From an uncultured Oribacterium sp. (GTDB lineage: Bacteria; Bacillota; Clostridia; Lachnospirales; Lachnospiraceae): DNA of 59,306 nt. Under the pieces are notes generated by a model. That model saw nothing but the letters and a program-made list of their open reading frames with translations. It made no database searches and was not told the DNA's origin. The stretch covers positions 1-59,306 of the forward strand of contig CAMKKZ010000023.1 in assembly GCA_946413525.1 (NCBI GenBank). The letters run 5' to 3'. Made by a program: the position numbers and the translations under genes. Positions 51,173 through 59,306 of this stretch are shown one piece after another (the stretch's first letter is position 1; each line of letters starts with the position of its first letter).

Positions 51173-54100
51173 CTATTTCTTGATCTTAACGCTCTTTTCC
51201 GCGGACCACGGCGAATAATATTTCACCTTGCCAATCTTTTTGTAGCTGCGCACAGAAACCTGGTATGTCTTTCCTTTTTCAAGGCCTGTGATCGTCAATT
51301 TTATCTTGCCTGCCTTGGGAACATCCTTTGTTTTTTTCGCCTTGCCCAACACATACCTTACCTCATAGCCTGTAGCCTTCGCATTCTTCTTCCACTTGGC
51401 GATGATTTCCTTTCCGGATGTATTTTTCACGCTGCTTATGCCGGGCTGTGACAGATAATAGATTACCTTTTTCCCGGAAAGCGCCCCCTTTCCGGTCTTG
51501 GCGAAGGCACATACCTGATACGTGTATTTTGTTCCGTTGGACTTTGCGCCTTTATCAATGAAAGTCAGGGTTCCGGCCTTGCTGATTTTTTTAATTTGTT
51601 TTCCATTGCGATAAATATAGTATCCAGCCGCGCCTCCCGCCTTCTTCCAGCTCAGTTTCACGCCCTTCGCCGTATTCGCCGCGGACAGGGAAGAAACCCT
51701 GGCCGGCACTACTTTCATCGTCAAGGCAACCGTCGCTTTTTTATATTTCCCCGTTGCGGCGGCTGTAACCGTTATCGTTACCGTTCCCGGCCCCTTGGCT
51801 GTAACCGTGCCGTCCTTCGCCACAACAGCAATTTTGGCATCTGAACTCTTATAGCTGAGTTTGCCAATGTTGTCTGACGCCGTGACCTTTTGCTTGCCAT
51901 TGACAGGAAGAGTTGCCTTTTTCAGTTTGGCGCTCAGTTTCTGATCGGCTTTTTGCACCGTCACCTTACAGCTTGCGGAAAAGCCGCCGTCCACTGTAGT
52001 CGCTGTGACTGTCGCGGTTCCTGATGAAACAGTGGTCAACTTGCCCTTTCCACTCACCTTGACTATCTTTGTGTCCGAGCTCGTCCAGGTAACCGCCTTG
52101 TCGGAGGCATTCCCGGGACTGACAGTCGCAGTCAAAGAGGCCGAGTCACCATAGGTCAGCTTAAGGCTGCTCTTTTTGAGAGAAATGCCGGTAACATATA
52201 TTTTGTTAAGATCAATAAGCTTTACCCAGCAATTCTCACGATTAAACGAATAGTCACTCATGGGGCGGGAAATGGCCAGAATGTTGAACGTCCCATTACT
52301 ATGGTTAAACACAATATTCTGCCTGCCAGCTCCAACAAGCTCGACCCTGTGACTGCCCTCACATATAAAAGGCACTGTACCTGACGCATTCCCCTCCGTG
52401 AAGTCCCCTTTCAGACGGATCGTCCCGGCCTTCAGCGTATGGGAATTTCCCGATTCCGCATAGAAATCACCGCCTACGCTCAGCAGGTCATCTGAATCCT
52501 GCATCACCAATGTTCCTGTACTATAGGTATTCTTCACTTCCCCATTGCTCTGTGTTTCCGTCCTGCGCAGGAGATAGTCTCCGCCAACCTCCAGAATGCC
52601 GCTATTGAAACTAATGGCTCCATACCTATGATAGACATTCCCGGACACGGAAAGCTTCCCGCCCACAAGGTTCAGGTTGTCGTCCACCTCGATATCGCCC
52701 GTCAGCGTCATGCTATGCCCGTTCAGGTTCAGCGACGTATTTACGATGGAACTCCAGAAACAGACCGTCCCGATGCACCTCGCCTTCATATCGCTTACGA
52801 GCTTGTTGATGGACACATTGCCTGACAAAGCAATCTTCTCATTCTGCATTTCCAGTTCGTTGAAGTATCCGCCCTTCTTGAAGCTTATGGTCTGCTCCCC
52901 GGTCCCGCAGAACACCACCCTGTGGCTGCCCTCACACCTAAAGGACGTTGTGTTTTCCGCATTCCCCTCCGTGAAGCTCCCCTTCAGCCGGATCGTCCCG
53001 GCCTTCAGCGTATGGGGATATCCCTCTCTCGTTTCCGCATAGAAATCACCGCCTACGCTCAGCAGGTCATCAGAATACTGCATCACTAATTTTCCATAAC
53101 TATAGATGTTCTTCACTTCCCCATTGCTCTGCGTTTCCGTCCTGCGCAGGAGATAGTCTCCACCAACCTCCAGAGTGCCGCTATTGAAACTAATGTCTCC
53201 ATACCTATGATAGACATTCCCGGACACGGAAAGCTTCCCGCCCACAAGGTTCAGGTTGTCGTCCACCTCGATATCGCCCGTCAGCGTCATGCTATGCCCG
53301 TTCAGGTTCAGCGACGTATTTACGATGGAACTCCAGAAACAGACCGTCCCGATGCACCTCGCCTTCATATCGCTTACGAGCTTGTTGATGGACACATTGC
53401 CTGACAAAGCAATCTTCTCATTCTGCATTTCCAGTTCGTTGAAGTATCCGCCCTTCTTGAAGCTTATGGTCTGCTCCCCGGTCCCGCAGAACACCACCCT
53501 GTGGCTGCCCTCACACCTAAAGGACGTTGTGTTTTCCGCATTCCCCTCCGTGAAGCTCCCCTTCAGCCGGATCGTCCCGGCCTTCAGCGTATGGGGATAT
53601 CCCTCTCTCGTTTCCGCATAGAAATCACCGCCTACGCTCAGCAGGTCATCAGAATACTGCATCACTAATTTTCCATAACTATAGATGTTCTTCACTTCCC
53701 CATTGCTCTGCGTTTCCGTCCTGCGCAGGAGATAGTCTCCGCCAACATCCAAGGTACCCTCGTTGAATTCAATCGTCCCACCGGTATGATATGCATTTCC
53801 GCCAACCGTCAATGTATGACCATTCAGATTCAGCTTTCCGCTTTGAACATACAGATTCCCGAAGGTCGTGATATCCTGTTCCAGCTTGACATCGCCGTTA
53901 ACAATAAAATCTGTGATAGCCTGGGTCTCATCCTGTACTTCCTGAAGCACCGCTTCAAGCTCCTCCTCAGGCAACTCCACCACTGTGACATTATCCCGAA
54001 GATCACTGTTAAGGCTGTCGCCATAATCTTCAAGATACCAGGAAAGATAATATTCCTCTATGCCAAGGAAATGCGAGTCAATGGATCTCTGGATACGGTC

Positions 54101-56674
54101 AATGCTGTCCAAAAGCTCCTGATGCTTCGCGTTTTTATTTCCGTTCAAGAAAGTATATACCTTGCCCAGAATTCCGCCCTCATCCGCCGTTTCGATGAAC
54201 TGCTTTGAATATTTTGTGCCGATAGATAGTGTCATATACAGCATGCGCATGGCCATAATATATTTCCTTGCGCTTGCCACGTCATGGCGGGATTTGAAAG
54301 TCTGTTGGTATTTAAGGACTTCCTTCCGAAGAAGATTTTCAATCTCATATAACTGGACAAGAGTATAATAATTCTCTATCACTTTCTCCGTGGACAGGAA
54401 GAGAGCATTTGCGAATTTTCCTATAGCCTGTCCAATCTTGATGCTCAGTCCGACCCCTCCTGCCGCTTCAGTGACCACATCCCAGCTTTTTTTGAAGAGG
54501 AACTTCGCCCCCTCATGCAACGTAGTTTCCCCTGTCATAATGGACGCAATTTCCTCGGAAGAATATACCCCTTTCATGATTTTGGAAAACTCCGTCAGGG
54601 ACATCTTCATGGTCGTATCAGTAGCATCTGAGGCCATATCGGACAAAATCGTGCCGACCAATTCAGATGAACCATTCAAAGCAGCGGCCTTTGAAATATT
54701 CTGTACAAGTTCTCCCACTGTATTCGCGTAACTGGCGACATTGCCCAGTGTATTGATTTTATTCATTGTTCCTGCAAAGGCATCGCTTTTATTAGCGGAA
54801 TTAAAAAGCTTTTCCAAAATTTTGTTCGCGCCTTCCGGATCGTTTTTAATGTCAATTACCGTATTTCTGGAAAAATCTGCATCCGTTTTTGCAATTTCAG
54901 CCCATAACGAAGCGTTTAGCATTTCAGCCGTATTATTCCCGTTTTTCAGGATGGTATTCGCAGTATTGCTGACGCCATTCCCCTCCTCCTGATATAGGAT
55001 ATCAAACAGTATAGCCTGGTTATATACAAGCTCCTTTTTTGAATAATTCAGCCCGCTTGCCATATCAAAGGTCGCGAGATGCCACGCTGCCAGCTCCGCC
55101 TGGAAAAGCGTGTCATTTCGAAGATCCTCCACATACTGCCTGTACAGGCTTCTATATTTGTTAATATAATACTGTGAACTGGTAAGATAATGATCTGCCA
55201 AATAAACCTGTACATCCGGAACCGAACTATCCTGCAGAACTGCATTTTCGGTTTCTTCCGTTTCAGATGCCGTTTTTCCTTCTGCTGCTTCGCTCTCGTC
55301 GGCATCCAGCCCGGCGTCCTCTCCGGTCTCCAATGATCCCGGGATCTGACCCTGTTCTGTCTCCTGGATTTCTACATCCTCAGCACTCTCTGCTTCAGAC
55401 GTTTCCTCCATCAGGTACTCCGATTCGCCCTCAAGATCAGCTTCACCTTCTGCCTCAGAGCTGCCCTCATCCTGCTGCTCCTCACTGCCTTCTTGCTCCT
55501 GTATGCCGCTTTCTTCTTCCGACTCACTTTCCGTCTCACCGGACTCCTCGAGCGGATATTCTTCCTCAAAGGGTTCGTCTTCTTCCCCCTCATTTGGATC
55601 ACCTTCATCATTCAGGACATCTGGGAATTCCGGTTCCGCATCCGTACTTTCGGCTTCCAAGTCCTCATTTCGGAAATCCTCCGAATTCAAAGACTCTGAA
55701 GAAGATTCTGACTCTTCACTGGATTCGGCAGGCTCATCATCCGCGGAAGAATACTCTGTGCCATCAGGATTTTCGGCCTGTCCGCTGCCATTTACATCCT
55801 GAGCATTTTCCTCTTCATCACCCCCATATGGAGTCTCTGTGAGCTCAGTATTTACTTCCGAGCCATCATCTTCTTCATTCTTTTCTTCCCTTCCTCCTTC
55901 CCCTTCTTCATGAGTATCCGGCGAAGCATCATCCTGCTCCTGACCAATCATCTCATTATCATCCCCTGAATCGTAGCTCTCAGTCTCTTCCGATTCAGAA
56001 AAACTGTCATCCCCTACGATCGCACCTTCCCCTGATTCCCCGGAAGCAGGCTCAATCTCTTCGGAGCCCTCTCCGGTTTCAGGTGGTGCCTGGACATAAT
56101 CCCCAGAGTTTTCCCCTCCGCTTTTATCTCCCGTCAAGTCACTACCCGAATCCATATTTTCTTCGGAATTGCTCTCGGCAGGCTGGGATTCGTCTTCATC
56201 ACCCTCCTCTACTTTCTCTACTTTCTCTCCTTCCTCCGGCTCTATGCTTTCACCGTCTGTGCCGCCCGCCTCGTATTGTCCGTTTTCATCTTCTTCCTTA
56301 CTGGGATAATCCTCTGCCAGATTCTCGACCTCCGTGCCGCCTTGCTCAATTTCGGCATCCGATGTCTCGTCGTCTCCATTATCTTCCTCCAGGATACTGG
56401 AATTGTCCTCTGCGAAACCTTGTTCATCAGATTCCGAGTATTCGATTGAGTCTGACAATGAATCCTCTGTATCATCCTCCTGATCCAGACTACCAGCATC
56501 TCCAAATTCCTGGACCTCCGCTTCTGATTCCGCAGATTCCATGGCATCTTCATATGCCTCGACCTCTACAGCATTCGTAGCGCTTCCCTGCGCAAACGCA
56601 ATGCCAGCATTGGAAATTATGACAGAAGCTATAAGCTGCAGAGCCACCAGCCTCATCATCCACCATTTCCTCAT
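51173..56674 (-). CDS. Giant secreted acidic surface protein with internal repeats, Big2 and FnIII domains
   Basis: 1833 aa from ATG 56674 (AAAGGGGGA site). A signal peptide (VALQLIASVIISNAGIAFAQ) is followed by ~470 residues very rich in Glu, Asp and Ser, then a mainly helical region (~480-900). Next come repeats built of LNLNGHSMTLTGDIEV and VGGDYLLRRTETQSNGEV units (~920-1480), a Big_2 Ig-like domain (VTGISLKKSSLKLTYGDSAS), a related Big domain and FnIII-like repeats (KVSLSWKKAGGAAGYYIYR-type). No LPXTG or SLH motif is seen, so its attachment is unknown. Likely an adhesin or cell-surface matrix protein. Confidence 0.85.
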   Translation of the reverse strand: MRKWWMMRLVALQLIASVIISNAGIAFAQGSATNAVEVEAYEDAMESAESEAEVQEFGDAGSLDQEDDTEDSLSDSIEYSESDEQGFAEDNSSILEEDNGDDETSDAEIEQGGTEVENLAEDYPSKEEDENGQYEAGGTDGESIEPEEGEKVEKVEEGDEDESQPAESNSEENMDSGSDLTGDKSGGENSGDYVQAPPETGEGSEEIEPASGESGEGAIVGDDSFSESEETESYDSGDDNEMIGQEQDDASPDTHEEGEGGREEKNEEDDGSEVNTELTETPYGGDEEENAQDVNGSGQAENPDGTEYSSADDEPAESSEESESSSESLNSEDFRNEDLEAESTDAEPEFPDVLNDEGDPNEGEEDEPFEEEYPLEESGETESESEEESGIQEQEGSEEQQDEGSSEAEGEADLEGESEYLMEETSEAESAEDVEIQETEQGQIPGSLETGEDAGLDADESEAAEGKTASETEETENAVLQDSSVPDVQVYLADHYLTSSQYYINKYRSLYRQYVEDLRNDTLFQAELAAWHLATFDMASGLNYSKKELVYNQAILFDILYQEEGNGVSNTANTILKNGNNTAEMLNASLWAEIAKTDADFSRNTVIDIKNDPEGANKILEKLFNSANKSDAFAGTMNKINTLGNVASYANTVGELVQNISKAAALNGSSELVGTILSDMASDATDTTMKMSLTEFSKIMKGVYSSEEIASIMTGETTLHEGAKFLFKKSWDVVTEAAGGVGLSIKIGQAIGKFANALFLSTEKVIENYYTLVQLYEIENLLRKEVLKYQQTFKSRHDVASARKYIMAMRMLYMTLSIGTKYSKQFIETADEGGILGKVYTFLNGNKNAKHQELLDSIDRIQRSIDSHFLGIEEYYLSWYLEDYGDSLNSDLRDNVTVVELPEEELEAVLQEVQDETQAITDFIVNGDVKLEQDITTFGNLYVQSGKLNLNGHTLTVGGNAYHTGGTIEFNEGTLDVGGDYLLRRTETQSNGEVKNIYSYGKLVMQYSDDLLSVGGDFYAETREGYPHTLKAGTIRLKGSFTEGNAENTTSFRCEGSHRVVFCGTGEQTISFKKGGYFNELEMQNEKIALSGNVSINKLVSDMKARCIGTVCFWSSIVNTSLNLNGHSMTLTGDIEVDDNLNLVGGKLSVSGNVYHRYGDISFNSGTLEVGGDYLLRRTETQSNGEVKNIYSYGKLVMQYSDDLLSVGGDFYAETREGYPHTLKAGTIRLKGSFTEGNAENTTSFRCEGSHRVVFCGTGEQTISFKKGGYFNELEMQNEKIALSGNVSINKLVSDMKARCIGTVCFWSSIVNTSLNLNGHSMTLTGDIEVDDNLNLVGGKLSVSGNVYHRYGAISFNSGILEVGGDYLLRRTETQSNGEVKNTYSTGTLVMQDSDDLLSVGGDFYAESGNSHTLKAGTIRLKGDFTEGNASGTVPFICEGSHRVELVGAGRQNIVFNHSNGTFNILAISRPMSDYSFNRENCWVKLIDLNKIYVTGISLKKSSLKLTYGDSASLTATVSPGNASDKAVTWTSSDTKIVKVSGKGKLTTVSSGTATVTATTVDGGFSASCKVTVQKADQKLSAKLKKATLPVNGKQKVTASDNIGKLSYKSSDAKIAVVAKDGTVTAKGPGTVTITVTAAATGKYKKATVALTMKVVPARVSSLSAANTAKGVKLSWKKAGGAAGYYIYRNGKQIKKISKAGTLTFIDKGAKSNGTKYTYQVCAFAKTGKGALSGKKVIYYLSQPGISSVKNTSGKEIIAKWKKNAKATGYEVRYVLGKAKKTKDVPKAGKIKLTITGLEKGKTYQVSVRSYKKIGKVKYYSPWSAEKSVKIKK
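52563..53720. repeat. Two near-identical 579-bp coding repeats in the surface gene
   Basis: Units 52563-53141 and 53142-53720 differ at only a few bases, each encoding 193 residues; partial, diverged units lie at 52384-52562 and 53721 on. The long identity indicates recent duplication and may cause assembly collapse. Confidence 0.93.
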
Positions 56675-56715
56675 GCCAAAATCCCCCTTTCCCTTAATTC
56701 CAAAGAGATATGTCA

Positions 56716-56802
56716 TACTTTGACTTGATGCCCCAGGCATTGAGTCCCTTTTGTGTCGCTTCAGCGGCACAAAAGAAGTATGAAAGGCTTGCCTTTCATA
56801 CT
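56716..56802 (-). mobile_element. ~87-bp MITE-like element, copy 1
   Basis: Read on the minus strand: AGTATGAAAGGCAAGCCTTT-catact hairpin, TTTGTGCCGCTGA..CACAAAA stem, ATGCCTGGGGCAT stem, ending GTCAAAGTAT. Inverse to copies at 57563-57651 and 58013-58100. It sits ~40 bp upstream of the giant gene's start and may influence its promoter. Confidence 0.8.
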
Positions 56803-56977
56803 AATGAGGTACTTTGGCCCAGCCAGGAAAATTAATCCATCACCATTTATCTTGAGACCAGTGCTCATCTATCGGAGTGGGTTTTTGCCACTCTGAGTTC
56901 TGACATAGCGAACCGCCTGCGGGGCAAGTCGTCTCAATGGCGACTGATAAATCTCCTGCCCAAACCTGTGTACAAAA

Positions 56978-57021
56978 AAGCAGGGTGCCCCGGCGAATCC
57001 TTTCACCTTGCACCCTGCTTG
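56978..57021. terminator. Isolated hairpin AAGCAGGGTGC/GCACCCTGCTT
   Basis: An 11-bp perfect stem with 20-nt loop. No gene is seen in 56803-57562 on either strand. Confidence 0.5.
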
Positions 57022-57562
57022 AAAACCCCATCACAATTTATGACAATCAGTCAGAGAAATACTTCACCGCCTCTCGCGCCGTGTAAACAGCATTCGGCCA
57101 TGACCGGAAATCCCTTAAACAGCTATGATTGTAATAAATTGGTGTAGAATCAACATCTATTCATTCCATCGCCCCTCTTTTCATCATGGTTTTTCGGCCG
57201 TTTTTATTAGCAACGAGCCAATGTCTCATTAAATGATACAATTTCCAATGATGAATGCGCAGATAAATGAAAGCTTGATTCAAGCAATGTTACTCTATTG
57301 TGAATTGAGGCCCGCCAAAGCCACTTTTCATATCCGAAAAACGTTCGCACCGCTTACCGAATATTTGCTTTTTATTTTATGTTAATTTAACATAAAATCT
57401 CATTCCTGACAAGATGAAAAATTAAACTGATGAAATCAGCGAGCCTGAAATCCAAAATTTTGTCAAATATCAGTCTTTCTTATCTGGGAGATTCATATTT
57501 CGTAATTACACGTATGAAAGGGTTCTTTCATGATCTTCTGTGGGGCGGGGTCCCATGACTGG

Positions 57563-57651
57563 AAGTATGAAAGGCAAGCCTTACATACTTCATTTGTGCC
57601 GCTGACGCGTCACAAGTGGGACTCAATGCCTAGCGGCATCAAGTCAAAGTA
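57563..57651 (+). mobile_element. ~87-bp MITE-like element, copy 2
   Basis: AGTATGAAAGGC..CATACTTCATTT, GTGCCGCTGACGCGTCAC.. and ATGCCTAGCGGCATCAAGTC blocks as in copy 3, ending AAAGTAC. Lies just beyond the 3' end of the broken Rpn-type gene. Confidence 0.85.
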
Positions 57652-57691
57652 CGGACATGAATGTTCCATCAGGAAAATTTATGTCCTATAA

Positions 57692-58442
57692 TCAACTGCT
57701 CCGTGCCCGTCTCAATGCTTCCAGTTCAGCCCGTAGCCGCTCTGCTTCTGCCTGCATCCGAGCCGCCTCCTTCTCAGCCGCGTCTGCACGGGCGGATTCG
57801 CGCAAGGTATTTTCACGTTCTTCCTGCCGACCCTTTTCTATTCCATTTTTGAGCCCTTCTTTAAGTCCTTCCTTGCGTCCTTCTTCCCGCATGCGTTCGT
57901 CTCTTTCAAGAAGCGTCATATATTCCTTCCTCCATTCAATATGCGAACGGGCTTTCCGCACCTGTTCATCTAAGCGCGTTGTCAGCCCTGATCCCGGCCT
58001 GCCCCCGGCAACAAGTATGAAAAGCAAGCTTTTCATACTTCATTTGTGCCGCTGGCGCGTCACAAATGGGACTCAATGCCTAGCGGCATCAAGTCAAAGC
58101 GAGAAAATCTTTCAAATCCTCCTAAACATCGTCTTTGTTACCCTTCGCGGAAAGGATAATTTTGACTGCATCATCCCCAAGCTCCAGTCCGGGATCCTCC
58201 TGACACATGGATCGGAAGCTGTATTTGTGCATCCCCTTTTGAGGGAAAAGATTTTCCAAACAGATGAAAATGATATAGCTCCTTTTCAGATCCTGGAATT
58301 TTGCGCCCCGCTCCATCTGGTCAAGGTCAATCATCGCCTGATAATACCTGGTTCTGTACGGGAGATCCGAAATAATCCCTGTTTGCATCTCGATATTATA
58401 CACGGCATTTCCTTCATCCTCCATATAAATATCAAAACGCAC
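57692..58442 (-). pseudogene. Rpn/PD-(D/E)XK transposase-nuclease family gene, broken
   Basis: Fragment 1 (58442-58122) encodes RFDIYMEDEGNAVYNIEMQ then RTRYYQAMIDLDQMERGA and FICLENLFPQKG, the core of the Rpn/PF12784 family. It lacks ~65 N-terminal residues and ends at an in-frame TAG where relatives continue. After EDLKDFL the frame is split by MITE copy 3. Fragment 2 (58013-57692) resumes with VAGGRPGSGLTTRLDEQVRK, EWRKEYMTLLERDERMR and the Gly-Lys-Glu coiled tail. At least three lesions (N-terminal loss, nonsense, insertion) show inactivation. Confidence 0.8.
58013..58100 (+). mobile_element. ~87-bp MITE-like element, copy 3, inserted in the Rpn-type gene
   Basis: Very similar to copy 2 (hairpin AAGTATGAAAAGCAAGCTTT.., GTGCCGCTGGCGCGTCAC, ATGCCTAGCGGCAT, ending GTCAAAGC). 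Its borders coincide with the break between the two coding parts of the Rpn-type gene. Confidence 0.88.
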
Positions 58443-58693
58443 TCCCCTGCCTTGTCCTGCCCCAACTTTTTACTATCCGGATGAATTATGGCCGACTGTA
58501 TACTATCCAGTAAGCTTCATTACATTTGATCCCCTATGTATCAGGCATCATCATATCAAGCTTTCTCTTATCCGGCAGGCTTGGTCATGCCCGACTTCCT
58601 TCCATCTGGTAATCTTCATCCTATCTTGCAGGACATTGATATCCCGTAATTGCCAGCATGAAATCCGAAAAACTGTTTAAAACTCAGAATAAT

Positions 58694-58724
58694 AAAAGCA
58701 CCTACCGACTGATAGGTGCTTCAA
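58694..58724. terminator. Hairpin AAGCACCTA/TAGGTGCTT
   Basis: A 9-10-bp stem just beyond the small minus-strand frame at 58743-58937; likely its terminator. The stretch 58443-58693 shows only weak imperfect repeats. Confidence 0.5.
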
Positions 58725-58742
58725 AACATATTCTTACAATTT

Positions 58743-58937
58743 TTATACAAGCATTGTATCCATCAATTCGCCACTACAAGATATATTCATAAGAGATAGC
58801 ATAGCCATATTTTGAATAGTATTACAAAGCTCAAATTCTTTTTCCGATTTCCAATGTGGTTTCCAAGATAAAACAAATTCATACACATCTTTATCTGAAA
58901 CCTGTTCCTTTTTTTTGATTAGTTGATCATATGAACC
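58743..58937 (-). pseudogene. AT-rich C-terminal gene fragment
   Basis: A 64-codon open frame without an initiating ATG encodes KKKEQVSDKDVYEFVLSWKP, KEFELCNTIQNMAMLSLMNI and ends TMLV. It looks like a protein end preceded by a stop codon. Base composition is clearly more AT-rich than the neighbouring genes, suggesting acquired DNA. Family not recognised. Confidence 0.35.
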
Positions 58938-59134
58938 TTAATCAGTGAAATTCAAACAATGATTTTATCAGAAAATCAAATAAAAATGTAAGTAGTACGC
59001 TATTATCAGGTGCAAAACATACGGTTTTTTGAGCCTTATTTTTTACACCAAATAGGTGTTACTACAAGATAAATTCCTCAGTATCTGGTATGATCATCTC
59101 ATTGACGGACAGTATGTTAAAGGAGATGCCAGAT

Positions 59135-59257
59135 ATGAAGACAATGGTAGTGAAAGAAACGAATGAACGCATTATGCCTGCTACCGGGCTTGCGATAGTG
59201 GGTGCCATACTGGATAAGCTCAACTTCATAAAGAGGTTTAATCAGAGGCCTAACTAG
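59135..59257 (+). pseudogene. Transposase N-terminal fragment
   Basis: ATG 59135 follows AAAGGAG and encodes 40 residues ending at TAG 59257. MPATGLAIVGAILDKLNFIK resembles the N-terminal domain of DDE transposases of the IS1634/DUF4277 kind. The expected several hundred further residues are absent in the visible sequence, so it is a truncated remnant. Confidence 0.5.
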
Positions 59258-59306
59258 TACAGCATTTCATAATTAACTGTGATTTAAAACGTTACCCCAA
59301 TGGTGT

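Noticed and set aside
52628..53621. Pairs of identical plus-strand frames
   Set aside because: They are shadows of the 579-bp repeat on the coding minus strand of the surface protein.

Overview
The window looks like chromosomal DNA of an anaerobic, low-GC-lineage Gram-positive bacterium, most likely a Lachnospiraceae-type clostridium. Supporting evidence: a PolC-type replicase, a CIRCE/sigma-A controlled groESL operon, [FeFe]-hydrogenase maturases, an FMN-riboswitch-controlled RibU, a DUF3798/DUF6672 ABC transporter, and an NHLM-type peptide exporter. No rRNA, tRNA or CRISPR was recognised. Taxonomy is inferred from gene content only.

Layout. 1-3 kb: edge fragment of an AAA-ATPase-like gene, ribU behind an FMN riboswitch, and an acidic hypothetical gene. 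3-6 kb: a two-gene operon of a glutamate-cysteine ligase-like enzyme and a circularly permuted ATP-grasp ligase. 5.9-9.4 kb: a candidate small RNA, a broken hydrogenase regulator, hydE and hydG. 9.7-12.6 kb: glutaredoxin, solo TerD and two secreted proteins. 13.2-25.4 kb (minus): a core operon pyrH-frr-uppS-cdsA-dxr-rseP-ispG-polC (ribosome recycling, isoprenoid and lipid carriers, membrane proteolysis, replication). 25.6-31.3 kb: GtrA-like, DUF1846, TmcAL, DUF711 and ACT proteins. 31.3-38.7 kb: a DUF3798 ABC uptake operon running into coaE and an MBL hydrolase. 39-47 kb: a DUF7309/DUF6930-like protein and a three-gene NHLM export system without a visible precursor. 47.3-51 kb: a small DUF5674-like/helical protein pair, then groESL. 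51.2-56.7 kb: a giant acidic secreted protein. 56.7-59.3 kb: a decaying region with small repeat elements, a broken Rpn-type nuclease gene and a transposase fragment.

The most striking property is repeat behaviour. Short tandem repeats have expanded inside otherwise conserved parts: an FMN riboswitch aptamer (7 x 15 nt), PolC (5 x 27 bp), RseP (3 x 69 bp), an ABC nucleotide-binding domain (about 4 x 30 bp), the RibU N-terminus (3 x 24 bp), and a 579-bp duplication in the surface protein. Nearly every long intergenic region also holds a tandem array or a palindromic, MITE-like element. Several elements share the terminus GTAACTRTTCAG. Others have damaged genes (the Rpn gene and an AAA-ATPase-like gene). 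Several small accessory genes are decaying, including the TM1266-like regulator, the DUF5674-like gene and possibly gtrA.
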